Assembly: GCF_022647665.1 (NCBI RefSeq)
Contig: NZ_CP071872.1
Location: forward strand, 7,130,001-7,194,000
Direction: 5' to 3'
DNA length: 64,000 bases
DNA from: Streptomyces formicae
GTDB taxonomy: Bacteria > Actinomycetota > Actinomycetes > Streptomycetales > Streptomycetaceae
In this document: positions 30,500-38,308 of the stretch, one piece after another
Numbering within the stretch: the first letter of the stretch is position 1
How the letters are laid out: every line of letters begins with the position of its first letter
Made by a program: the position numbers and the translations under genes
The notes under the pieces: model-generated
What the model was told of the DNA's origin: nothing
The model's database searches: none
The model's input: the letters and a program-made list of their open reading frames with translations, nothing else

Positions 30500-31861
30500 T
30501 CAGGGCTGGTGTGAGCGCCTCTTCGCACGCGGTGCGCCGTTCGGCCACAGCCGGGGCCTGCGCCTGGCGGCGAGGTCCTCCGCCCAGCCGAAGAGCACGA
30601 CGCACCCCGCGATCAGCGCCCAGGCGAGCACCAGCACCGGCACCCAGCTGTCCAGCAGCCAGGAGAACCGCTCCTCCAGGAACCCGATGTCCCAGAGCTG
30701 GTCCCACAGCGTCGCGGCCATGAGGATGCACACGTTGCTCCACAGATAGACCGTGACGGCCCGCGAGTTGAGCAGCGTGATCGTGCTGTCCCAGGCGCGC
30801 AGCTTCGGCGGCCATACGGACCAGGAGGGGCTGAGGTGGAGCAGCAGGAGCACCGCTCCGAACGACCACAGGGCCTGTGCCACCGGGATGCTGTCGAGGT
30901 CGAAGCCGGTGCGGAAGCCCTCGTGCACGGCCCACCACAGGCCGACGGCCATGATCACGGGGGCGACCGACGGAACGATGTAGCGCGGCAGGCGGCGCAG
31001 GATGCCTTCCTGGTGGGCCATGCCGAGGAGCCAGCAGGCGCCGAAGGTGGTGAAGTCGGTGAGGGCGGAGTCGATCCGCACGGGCAGGGGCAGGGCTTCG
31101 ACGGCGAGGACGGCGGAGAGCGCGAGCGGCGCCACGAGCGTCACCACGGGCGCCTTCCGCAGAGCCCGCAGCAGGAGCGGCGACAGCAGGACGTACCAGA
31201 GGTACGCACGGATGTACCAGAGCGGGCCCGCGAGGTCCTCGGGCCAGGAGCCGTCCAGCAGGCCCGGTACGCCCGCGAGCCCGTCGGCGGCGTAGGGCGG
31301 GTCGCTGACCGGGACGATCCAGAACAGCAGATGGGTCCACCACCACCCGGGGTGGCCCTCCGCGTCGGGCCCCCAGCCCTGGAGCACCATGCCCGTCACA
31401 CCGACCGCGCCGAGCACCCACAGCGGCGGCAGCAGTCGCCGCATCCGGCCCCGGACCACCTGGACCGCGGGGCGCTTGGGACGGGTCGGCAGTAGGTGAG
31501 GTGGAGGAAGGAGCGGGGCGAGGGCCGAGTCTGGCAAGGCGGAGGAAGGAGCCATGGCGGAGCCCTGGCGACTGAGGACAACGCGGCCAGGCGAGAGCCA
31601 TCGGCACGCGACGCCGCCCCACCTACTGCCGACCCCTCCAAGGGAGCGGGCCATCAGATTGCCTGCCAGCGCGAACATGACGCCCATGGACGGGAAGACC
31701 AGCGGCAGCCAGGCCCAGCCGACCAGGTGGTAGAGGACGACCCGGAAGAGAGCGATCGCGCGCAGCAGGTCGAAGTAGCGGTCCCGGCCGGGGGCGGGGC
31801 CGGGCTCGGGAGGCTCCGCCCCGGGTCGGGCGGAGGGGACTGCGGTCGTTCCGGTCGTCAC
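30500..31861 (-). CDS. membrane acyltransferase (OafA-like) of mat-type locus, carrying an in-frame mobile-element insert
   Basis: A 453-residue multi-pass acyltransferase (acyl_transf_3 type), starting at GTG 31861 with a 4-bp overlap with the synthase gene. The N-terminal motif RYFDLLRAIALFRVVLYHL contains the family R-x10-H pattern. About ten hydrophobic helices follow, with DLAGPLWYIRAYLWYVLLSP midway. Residues 75-128 (between MARSL and KRPAVQVV) are foreign: a 54-residue Ser/Pro/Arg/Leu-rich stretch encoded by an element with inverted-repeat ends. Without it the protein would be about 399 residues, normal for the family. In the mat (mycelial aggregation) locus this protein works beside the PNAG-type synthase. 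Whether it is still active here is doubtful. Confidence 0.88.
   Translation of the reverse strand: MTTGTTAVPSARPGAEPPEPGPAPGRDRYFDLLRAIALFRVVLYHLVGWAWLPLVFPSMGVMFALAGNLMARSLGGVGSRWGGVACRWLSPGRVVLSRQGSAMAPSSALPDSALAPLLPPPHLLPTRPKRPAVQVVRGRMRRLLPPLWVLGAVGVTGMVLQGWGPDAEGHPGWWWTHLLFWIVPVSDPPYAADGLAGVPGLLDGSWPEDLAGPLWYIRAYLWYVLLSPLLLRALRKAPVVTLVAPLALSAVLAVEALPLPVRIDSALTDFTTFGACWLLGMAHQEGILRRLPRYIVPSVAPVIMAVGLWWAVHEGFRTGFDLDSIPVAQALWSFGAVLLLLHLSPSWSVWPPKLRAWDSTITLLNSRAVTVYLWSNVCILMAATLWDQLWDIGFLEERFSWLLDSWVPVLVLAWALIAGCVVLFGWAEDLAARRRPRLWPNGAPRAKRRSHQP
31475..31642. mobile_element. MITE-like element with terminal inverted repeats, inserted in frame
   Basis: GGGTCGGCAGTAGGTG at 31483-31498 is repeated exactly in inverse as CACCTACTGCCGACCC at 31620-31635. 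Imperfect pairing continues outward (CTTGGGAC against CTCCAAG), giving outer limits near 31475 and 31642. The inside has no coding capacity of its own and carries a short direct repeat (GGAGGAAGGAG twice). It interrupts the acyltransferase between residues 74 and 129 without breaking the frame. No clear target-site duplication is seen. It looks like a small non-autonomous element or Streptomyces-type interspersed repeat. Confidence 0.8.
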
Positions 31862-34053
31862 GCGACGGGCCTCCGGTCGTCGCCGGCGCGCCGTGGAGCC
31901 GGTATTGCTCCGGGCGCCTCCACCACTCCCGTCCTGCGCAGCTTCTGCCAGCGCAGCCGGCCGCCGGTGAGCGCGGTGATCCAGGACTGGAGCAGCACCA
32001 CGTACATGAGCTGCCGGTAGAGGATCTGCTGGAGGGGCAGTGAGATCAGGTGCACCATGCGCTCCTTGTCGAGCCGGAACGCGTACGCGGCGCACACCGC
32101 CTGGACGGCGAGGACGCCGAGCCAGGCCGCGACGGTCTTCTGGGTGGGGCCGAAGACCAGTCCGTACAGCAGGAAGACGTCGATCAGCGGGGCGAGCAGC
32201 GGGAAAAGCACCATGAAGAGGGAGACCAGCGGCAGTCCGACCCGGCCGAAGCGGCCGGACGGGCCGCTGTCGATCAGGGCCCTGCGGTGCTTCCAGATGG
32301 CCTGCATGGTGCCGTACGACCAGCGGTAGCGCTGGGACCACAGCTGCTGCACGGACTCGGGGGCCTCGGTCCAGGCGCGCGCCCGCTCCGCGTAGACGAC
32401 GCGCCAGCCGTCGCGGTGGATCGCCATGGTGATGTCGGTGTCCTCGGCGAGGGTGTCGTCGCTCATGCCGCCGACCCGGTCCAGCGCCTGGCGCCGGAAG
32501 GCTCCCACCGCGCCCGGGATGGTGGGCATGCAGCGCAGCACGTCGTACATCCGGCGGTCGAGGTTGAAGCCCATCACGTACTCGATGTGCTGCCAGGCCC
32601 CGATGAGGGAGTCGCGGTTGCCGACCTTCGCGTTTCCGGCGACCGCGCCGACGCTCGGGTCGCCGAAGGGCTGGACGAGCTCGCGGACGGTGGACGGCTC
32701 GAAGACCGTGTCGCCGTCCATCATCACGATGATGTCGTGACGGGCGTTGCGGATCCCGTTGTTGAGGGCGGCGGGCTTGCCCCCGTTGGTCTGCCGGACG
32801 ACCCGGACGCTGGGCAGCCACAAGTCGTCGACGATGTCCGCGGTGCCGTCGGTCGAGCCGTCGTCGACGACGATGACCTCGATCGGATGGTCGCTCTCCA
32901 TGAGCGAGCGCACCGTGTTCTCGATGCACTCCTTCTCGTTGTACGCGGGAACGAGCACCGTCACCGGTTCGGTGACCGCCGGGCCCCAGCGGAACCGGCG
33001 GCGGCGCACCTTGCGCGCGTGCCCGAAGGAGAGCAGCAGCATCAGTCCGAAGCGGGCGAGGACGAGCACGCCGATCACGGCGAGGCCGACGGTCAGGGCG
33101 CTGGTGGTCTTCTCGGACACGGCGACCGCCGCGACCCAGGCCCTGCCCTTCCACAGTTCGACCCCGGTGACGGGGGTGTGGGCGCTGGGGGCGCCGAGCG
33201 CCTCGGTGAGATGGGCGAACCGGTAGCCGCGCTGCTGCATCTGCGGCAGGAAGCGGTCCAGGGCGGCCACGGTCTGCGAGCGGTCGCCGCCGGAGTCGTG
33301 CATCAGCACGATCGAGCCCTCGGTGCCCTGCGGCGTCGCGCGCTTGACGATCGCCTCGACGCCGGGGCGCTTCCAGTCCTCGCTGTCGGTGTCGTTGAAC
33401 GCCGTGATGTAGCCGCGGCTGCCGATGTACTCGGTGACCGGCCAGGACTTGTTGTCCAGGGCGGCCGAGAACGACGAGTACGGCGGGCGGAACAGGGATG
33501 TCCGGATGCCCGCGGCGCCGGCGAGCGCCAGCTGGTTCTGCGAGAGCTCCCAGTCGATGCGGCTCTGCGTCTGGAAAGCCAGATCGGGGTGGTTGAAGGT
33601 GTGCAGTCCCACCTCGTGACCCTCACTGACCATCCGCTGCACCAGATCGGGGTGGCGGGAGGCCATGGTGCCGGTCACGAAGAAGACGGCGTGCGCGTCG
33701 TACTGCTTCAGCTTGTCGAGGACCTTCGGCGTCCACACCGGGTCGGGGCCGTCGTCGAAGGTCAGCACCAGGTTCCGGTCGGGGACGCTCAGCGCCTTGG
33801 GCGCACCCGGGGTGCGGGCGTCGATGACCGGGCCGCCGCCCAGGATGTCCTCGGGGACCAGGTCGCTCGGGGCCGGGGGCCGTACGCGGTGGTCGGCGAG
33901 GATCTCACTGTGCACGTACCCGCGCAGCATCAGCATCACGAGCAGCGCGACGAGGAAGAGCGAGGGCAGCAGATAGCGCATGGGCAGTCTGCGCCGCACG
34001 GCGAACTGCCCTCCGCGCGGCCGCTGACGGACCGGTCTGCCGGAGGAACTCAT
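31858..34053 (-). CDS. bifunctional polysaccharide deacetylase / family 2 glycosyltransferase (PNAG-type synthase, mat locus)
   Basis: A 731-residue membrane enzyme. After one N-terminal membrane helix comes an extracytoplasmic NodB deacetylase domain (residues about 90-290) with LTFDDGPDPVWTP, HTFNHPDL and RPPYSSF metal and catalytic motifs. A second helix leads to a cytoplasmic GT2 domain with VLVPAYNEKECIENTVRSL, VVDDGSTDGT, MMDGDTVFEPST, LAEDTDITMAIH and the processive QRYRWSYG motif. Three to four C-terminal helices follow. The fusion makes and partly deacetylates poly-beta-1,6-N-acetylglucosamine in the Streptomyces mat (mycelial aggregation) system, which controls pellet formation. The gene overlaps the acyltransferase gene and directly follows the small membrane protein gene. 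Confidence 0.93.
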   Translation of the reverse strand: MSSSGRPVRQRPRGGQFAVRRRLPMRYLLPSLFLVALLVMLMLRGYVHSEILADHRVRPPAPSDLVPEDILGGGPVIDARTPGAPKALSVPDRNLVLTFDDGPDPVWTPKVLDKLKQYDAHAVFFVTGTMASRHPDLVQRMVSEGHEVGLHTFNHPDLAFQTQSRIDWELSQNQLALAGAAGIRTSLFRPPYSSFSAALDNKSWPVTEYIGSRGYITAFNDTDSEDWKRPGVEAIVKRATPQGTEGSIVLMHDSGGDRSQTVAALDRFLPQMQQRGYRFAHLTEALGAPSAHTPVTGVELWKGRAWVAAVAVSEKTTSALTVGLAVIGVLVLARFGLMLLLSFGHARKVRRRRFRWGPAVTEPVTVLVPAYNEKECIENTVRSLMESDHPIEVIVVDDGSTDGTADIVDDLWLPSVRVVRQTNGGKPAALNNGIRNARHDIIVMMDGDTVFEPSTVRELVQPFGDPSVGAVAGNAKVGNRDSLIGAWQHIEYVMGFNLDRRMYDVLRCMPTIPGAVGAFRRQALDRVGGMSDDTLAEDTDITMAIHRDGWRVVYAERARAWTEAPESVQQLWSQRYRWSYGTMQAIWKHRRALIDSGPSGRFGRVGLPLVSLFMVLFPLLAPLIDVFLLYGLVFGPTQKTVAAWLGVLAVQAVCAAYAFRLDKERMVHLISLPLQQILYRQLMYVVLLQSWITALTGGRLRWQKLRRTGVVEAPGAIPAPRRAGDDRRPVA

Positions 34054-34923
34054 TTACGGTGTGCCTTCCCCAGCCAGCTGCCGGCCGCCCGGCAACCCCG
34101 GGATGTCTATGGGTGGTCCTGTCTCCGTGGCGGTCGCCGAGGGGGCGGGGCTGGTGGACGGCTGCTCACCGCCGGAGCCGCCGGACGCGCCCGTACCGCC
34201 GGTTCCGTCGGTGCCGCCGGCGTCGCCCGCGGAGGTGCCGGGCGTGCTGGACGCGGTGGGCTTGGGGCCGTCGGTGGCACCGCCCGTGCTCCCGGCACCG
34301 GCGGAGGCGTCCGCTCCGCCGGCCGTGTCCGCGGAGGCGCTGGGCCGGGCGTCCGTGCCGGGCTCGCCCGCAGCCACGCCGGGCTGCCCCGAGGGCAGGT
34401 CCGCGGGACCGCTGGGGGACGGGGCGCCGGTGAACTCCGCGGGTGCTGCGGGGGCGGAGGGATCCGAGGCCGGTGCCGGCGACGCCTCGGCCGTGGCGGC
34501 CTCCCCGTCCGCCCCGCCGGGTATCAGCAGCGACGGCGCGTTGGAGTTGCCGCCGATGAGGGCGATGACGAGGGTGACGGCGTAACCGGCGCAGGCGAGC
34601 GCCAGGATCCATCCGATGCGCCGGAACTTCTTGCTGCGGCGGCCGCTCTCGTCGACGAACACGGGGCCGTCGGAGCCCTCTTGGGCGTGGGGCTGGGTGC
34701 GGAGCTCCGAGAGCTGCCGCCCGAGGCCGTCGAGTTGGACCGTGACCTCGTTGGGGTCATGGGTGTGCCCTGTCCGGGCGTTTTCTCGCCAGTTTTCCAC
34801 TGCAGTACGCACATCCCCCACTGAACGGAGAAGTGGGTGCGCGTCGACCTGACCGGATACGTGCCGTCGGACCGGGACCCCAACCCAGTCCGAGCGCCCC
34901 CAACCACGCTGCACCCGGAGCAT
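34054..34923 (-). CDS. single-pass membrane protein with Ala/Gly/Ser/Thr-rich extracytoplasmic tail
   Basis: A protein of about 289 residues, start taken at ATG 34923 (no good ribosome-binding site; a TTG at 34941 is in frame). The cytoplasmic part (residues 1-100) is charged, with VDAHPLLRSVGDVRTAVENWREN and a helical VTVQLDGLGRQLSELRTQ. One membrane helix follows (IGWILALACAGYAVTLVIALIGG), then about 165 residues of low-complexity Ala, Gly, Pro, Ser and Thr. Its TAA stop directly abuts the ATG of the polysaccharide synthase gene, so the two are coupled. It is probably an accessory membrane component of the mat locus. No family is recognised and the function is unknown. Confidence 0.78.
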   Translation of the reverse strand: MLRVQRGWGRSDWVGVPVRRHVSGQVDAHPLLRSVGDVRTAVENWRENARTGHTHDPNEVTVQLDGLGRQLSELRTQPHAQEGSDGPVFVDESGRRSKKFRRIGWILALACAGYAVTLVIALIGGNSNAPSLLIPGGADGEAATAEASPAPASDPSAPAAPAEFTGAPSPSGPADLPSGQPGVAAGEPGTDARPSASADTAGGADASAGAGSTGGATDGPKPTASSTPGTSAGDAGGTDGTGGTGASGGSGGEQPSTSPAPSATATETGPPIDIPGLPGGRQLAGEGTP

Positions 34924-34960
34924 GAATGTAGCGCACGCCAACCAGAGCCGTACGCGTGTG

Positions 34961-35932
34961 TCAGGAGTTGTCCGGCATGACCTCCCGGTCGGTCTCCGGG
35001 AGCCAGCAGCCCGGGGGGATTTCTAGCCATCCCTCCGCCGCCGCGAGCCTCGTGGCGCACGCCCGCAGCGCGTCCAGACCGGGGTGCCGCAGCCCGCGCC
35101 GCCACACCAGCGAGACCGGCGACAGCGGTACGGGGTCGACCAGGGGCCGTACGACCATGCCCGGCACCGCGATGAACTCCGTGCTCGCCAGCACCGACCA
35201 GCGCTGTTTGCGCACCACCCGGACGAACTCCGCCTCGCCGGTGATCTCCGGGAAGGGGGCGGCCATGGCGATGCCCCGGCCCGCGAAGAGCCGCGCGGCC
35301 AGATCCGTCCACTCGGCGGTGGCCGCGTTGCCCGCACCCGCGTAGAGGGTCTCCCCCGCCAGGGCGTCCAGCGGCACTTGCGTCAGCGCGGCGAGGGGAT
35401 GGTCGTCCCGCAGCAGTACGGCCATCCGCTCGTACCGGACCGGCTGGTGGGCCAGACCCTCGCGCAGCGCCGGGTCGAGACCGGCGATCCGGCCGTAGGA
35501 GACATCGAGGCGTCCGGCGAGCAGCTCGGCGGCGGCGCCGGTGAGACCGCTGAGGTAGCGGGCGACGAACTCCAGGGCGGGGGCCGCCCGTCGGGTCTCC
35601 GTCAGCACCCGGTGGCCGGTGCCGACGGGGGCGCCGATGTCGACGAGCAGCGGCCGGTCCGTGTCCGCGAAGGCCGCGGCCAGCTCGTCCTGGGCGTCCA
35701 GGACCCGGCGCGCGTACGGCAGCAGCCGCCGGCCGTCCGCCGTGAGCGTCACCTGCCGGGTGGTCCGTACGAACAGCTCGGCGCCCAACTGGCGCTCCAG
35801 CCGCCGGATGTCGCGGCTGAGCGCCTGCTGGGCCACGAAGAGCCGGGCGGCGGCGCGGGTGAAGTGGAGCTCGGAGGCGACGGCGGCGAAGGCGCGCAGC
35901 AGCCGGGGCTCGATGTCCTGGACCGGGGGCAT
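34961..35932 (-). CDS. LysR-family transcriptional regulator
   Basis: A 323-residue regulator. The N-terminal winged helix-turn-helix is at residues 6-65 (LLRAFAAVASELHFTRAAARLFVAQQALSR), with LERQLGAELFVRTTRQVTLT closing it. A two-lobe effector domain follows (LLVDIGAPVGTGHRVL, LDVSYGRIAG, MAVLLRDDHPLA). It is divergent from the MFS transporter gene with an 84-bp gap, the standard layout for a LysR regulator controlling its neighbour and itself. The inducer is unknown. Start is ATG 35932. Confidence 0.93.
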   Translation of the reverse strand: MPPVQDIEPRLLRAFAAVASELHFTRAAARLFVAQQALSRDIRRLERQLGAELFVRTTRQVTLTADGRRLLPYARRVLDAQDELAAAFADTDRPLLVDIGAPVGTGHRVLTETRRAAPALEFVARYLSGLTGAAAELLAGRLDVSYGRIAGLDPALREGLAHQPVRYERMAVLLRDDHPLAALTQVPLDALAGETLYAGAGNAATAEWTDLAARLFAGRGIAMAAPFPEITGEAEFVRVVRKQRWSVLASTEFIAVPGMVVRPLVDPVPLSPVSLVWRRGLRHPGLDALRACATRLAAAEGWLEIPPGCWLPETDREVMPDNS

Positions 35933-36016
35933 GGCGCCGAATTTACAACAGGGGTGCGTCAATCGGTGCCGAACAGGTGTTGGACCCGTCCGGGCCCCGG
36001 CACCGACCCTTGATCC

Positions 36017-37264
36017 ATGCCGCAGACGACTTCGCAGATGACCACGTCCGGCGGGACGCTGGTCCTGGCGCCCGGTTACGAGGAGCCGGGCCCCGTTCGC
36101 CCGCCGGACCCGTACGCCCGCCTCTTCCGCATCCCCGGAGCCCGCGCCTTCACCGCCGGGAACCTCATCGCCCGTCTCCCCATGGGGATGTTCAGCGTGA
36201 GCGCCGTCATCATGATCGCGGGGGCCCGCGGTTCGTACGCGCTCGCCGGGGCCGTCACCGCGACCGGTCTCGCGGCCACCGCCGTCGTCGCCCCGTGGAC
36301 CGCCCGGCTCGTCGACCGCCACGGCCAGGCCCGCGTCACCGTCCCCGCCACCCTCGTCGCCGTCCTCGGCGAGCTCGCGCTGCTGCTGTGCGTGCGGCAC
36401 GGCGCACCGGACTGGACGCTCTTCGCCGCGTACGCCGCGACCGCCACCATCCCCAACACGGGTGGAATGTCCCGGGCCCGCTGGGCGCATCTCCTCAAGG
36501 GCGACCCCGCCGCCCTGCACACGGCCAACGCCTTCGAACAGGCCGCCGACGAGCTGTGCTTCATGCTCGGCCCGGTGCTCGCGGCGTTGCTGTGCTCGGC
36601 GCTCTTCCCCGAGGCGGGCACACTCGCCGGGGCCGTCCTGCTGCTGACGGGCGTTCTGCTCTTCGCCGCCCAGCGTGGCACCGAGCCGCCGGTGTCCGCG
36701 CCGGCCCCTGGGCGGTCGCGCTCCCCGCTCCGTACGCCCGGGATGGCCCCGATGCTCGCCGTCTTCCTCGCGACCGGCGCGGTCTTCGGCGCGATGGAGG
36801 TCGTCACGATCGCGTTCGCGGACGGTCCGGTGGCGGGGCCCGTACTGGCGTTGCAGGCCGCGGGGTCGTGCGTCGCGGGGCTGGTGTACGGACGGGCCCG
36901 CCGCCGCGCGGGGCTGCGGACGTGCCTCGCCGCGATGACGGCCCTGATGACCCTGCCGCTGCTCGCCGCGACCACGGCCGGCTCGCTGCTCGCGCTCGCG
37001 GGCGGGCTGCTGGTCGCGGGGATGGCGACGGCCCCGACGATGGTGACGGGCATGTCCCTGATCCAGCGCCTCACCCCGGCGGACCGGTTGAACGAGGGCA
37101 TGACCCTCGCCGTCACCGCACTGCTCGGCGGCATCGCGGCGGGCTCGGCGGCGGGCGGCTGGACGGTGGAGCACGTCGGCGCGGCGTACGGCTATGCGAT
37201 CCCGGTCGCCGCGGCGGCACTCGCGCTGACCACGGCAGGCATGACGAAGGCCCGGCAGCCGTGA
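36017..37264 (+). CDS. MFS transporter, putative drug or metabolite exporter
   Basis: A 415-residue major facilitator with about 12 helices. The loop 2-3 signature is RLVDRHGQARVTVPATL (about residues 96-112). Helix-rich segments include GAVTATGLAATAVVAPWTA, AGTLAGAVLLLTGVLLFAAQ and EGMTLAVTALLGGIAAGSAAGG. The N-terminus has a 30-residue cytoplasmic tail with the LFRIPGARAFTAGNLIARLPMGM start of many actinobacterial exporters of this group. Substrate is not predictable. It is divergent from the LysR regulator gene and ends in a palindromic terminator that overlaps its stop codon. A possible second start (MTTSGG) lies 7 codons in. Confidence 0.92.
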   Translation: MPQTTSQMTTSGGTLVLAPGYEEPGPVRPPDPYARLFRIPGARAFTAGNLIARLPMGMFSVSAVIMIAGARGSYALAGAVTATGLAATAVVAPWTARLVDRHGQARVTVPATLVAVLGELALLLCVRHGAPDWTLFAAYAATATIPNTGGMSRARWAHLLKGDPAALHTANAFEQAADELCFMLGPVLAALLCSALFPEAGTLAGAVLLLTGVLLFAAQRGTEPPVSAPAPGRSRSPLRTPGMAPMLAVFLATGAVFGAMEVVTIAFADGPVAGPVLALQAAGSCVAGLVYGRARRRAGLRTCLAAMTALMTLPLLAATTAGSLLALAGGLLVAGMATAPTMVTGMSLIQRLTPADRLNEGMTLAVTALLGGIAAGSAAGGWTVEHVGAAYGYAIPVAAAALALTTAGMTKARQP

Positions 37265-37281
37265 CGGCTGCCGGGCCTTCG
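37245..37281 (+). terminator. palindromic terminator of MFS gene
   Basis: 18-bp perfect arms (37245-37262 and 37264-37281) around a single base, overlapping the last codons and stop of the MFS gene. It begins CGAAGGCCCGGCAGCCGT. Confidence 0.8.
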
Positions 37282-37302
37282 CCCACATGGGATGACGGGG
37301 TC

Positions 37303-37324
37303 GGTGGGGGGCATGCCCCCCACC
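37303..37324. terminator. ssrA: palindromic terminator of tmRNA gene
   Basis: A perfect 22-bp palindrome made of GGTGGGGGGCA and its complement, 6 bp beyond the mature 3' end of the tmRNA on the minus strand. Flanking GACGG and CCGTC extend the stem imperfectly. Confidence 0.7.
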
Positions 37325-37330
37325 CGTCCA

Positions 37331-37698
37331 GTGGAGATGGCGGGAATCGAACCCGCGTCCAACGGTGCGGAATCAGGGCTTCTCCGTGTGCAGTCCGCTG
37401 CGCTTTTCTCGGCCCCGGAGATCACGCGGACAAGTCTCCGACGGGCTCAGTCACTGTTTGGTTTCCCTCTACACCCCGTGACCGGGCCTAGAGGTTTAGT
37501 TCCCTAGCTGATGCCAGGATCCGGGTCGGGAACAGCCCCGGGCTGACACTTCGCAAGTCGCTACTTAGGCAGCGAGGGCGAAGGAATCGCGCTTGGAGTT
37601 GGCGATTATTGGTTGCGACATATGGTTAACGAGATCATTGCCGCTTCCTCGACACGCTTCCCCTGCTTCGACATCCGCTGTCGAAACCGATCATCCCC
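37331..37698 (-). ncRNA. ssrA: transfer-messenger RNA (tmRNA)
   Basis: A 368-nt minus-strand RNA. The 5' end GGGGATGATCGGTTTCGACA and the 3' end GGTTCGATTCCCGCC-ATCTCCAC (T-arm and acceptor) form the tRNA-like domain; CCA is not encoded. The tag reading frame lies at 37565-37603 and reads ANSKRDSFALAA followed by TAA, with the standard ALAA degradation signal. It rescues stalled ribosomes together with SmpB, whose gene ends 112 bp upstream. TTAACT about 7 bases ahead of the 5' end is a plausible -10 box, so the RNA probably has its own promoter. 3' processing would remove the palindromic terminator tail. Confidence 0.96.
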
Positions 37699-37810
37699 AT
37701 GTTGAGTTAACAAACGTGCCCCCTCTGGGAGGGCAAGTGCCATCGTACGTGACCAACGCACGACGGTGCCAGCCTATTCCCGGGCGGCGGGCCCGGGGAG
37801 CGGCGGCAGG

Positions 37811-38290
37811 TCAGGCCCGCTGGCGCCGCCGCGCCGCCGACATCGCCCGGTCCGTCTCGCGCCGGTCCTGCTTCTCCCGCAGGGTCTGCCGCTTGTCGTA
37901 CTCCTTCTTGCCCCTGGCGAGGGCGATCTCGACCTTCGCCCGGCCGTCCTTGAAGTACAGGGCCAGCGGCACGATCGTGTGCCCCGTCTCCTGGGACTTG
38001 GACTCCAGCTTGTCGATCTCGGCGCGGTGCATCAGCAGCTTCCGCTTGCGCCGGGCGCTGTGGTTGGTCCAGGTGCCCTGGCTGTACTCCGGCACGTGCA
38101 CGTTGTGCAGCCACGCCTCGTGGCCGTCGATCTGGACGAACCCGTCCGCCAGCGAGGCCCGCCCCTGGCGCAGCGACTTCACTTCCGTTCCCATCAGCAC
38201 GAGACCGCACTCGTAGGTGTCGAGGATGTGGTAGTCGTGCCGCGCCTTCTTGTTCTGCGCGATCAGCTTGCGCCCTTTTTCCTTAGCCAT
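37811..38290 (-). CDS. smpB: SsrA-binding protein SmpB
   Basis: A 159-residue RNA-binding protein of normal length. It shows the family start KLIAQNKKARHDYHILDTYECGLVL, the central GTEVKSLRQGRASLADGFV and the tRNA-contact region HNVHVPEYSQGTWTNH. KRKLLMHRAEIDKLESK and the basic C-terminal tail (KKEYDKRQTLREKQDRRETDR), which enters the ribosomal decoding site, complete it. It acts with the adjacent tmRNA in trans-translation. It lies 18 bp after the S41 protease gene, so it is likely transcribed with ftsEX and that protease. Confidence 0.97.
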   Translation of the reverse strand: MAKEKGRKLIAQNKKARHDYHILDTYECGLVLMGTEVKSLRQGRASLADGFVQIDGHEAWLHNVHVPEYSQGTWTNHSARRKRKLLMHRAEIDKLESKSQETGHTIVPLALYFKDGRAKVEIALARGKKEYDKRQTLREKQDRRETDRAMSAARRRQRA

Positions 38291-38308
38291 AGTGCGGTCA
38301 TTTTCGCA

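Noticed and set aside
37331..37400. tRNA gene suggested by a T-arm-like sequence
   Set aside because: The T-arm belongs to the tmRNA 3' domain; no anticodon arm is present and the tag frame lies upstream.
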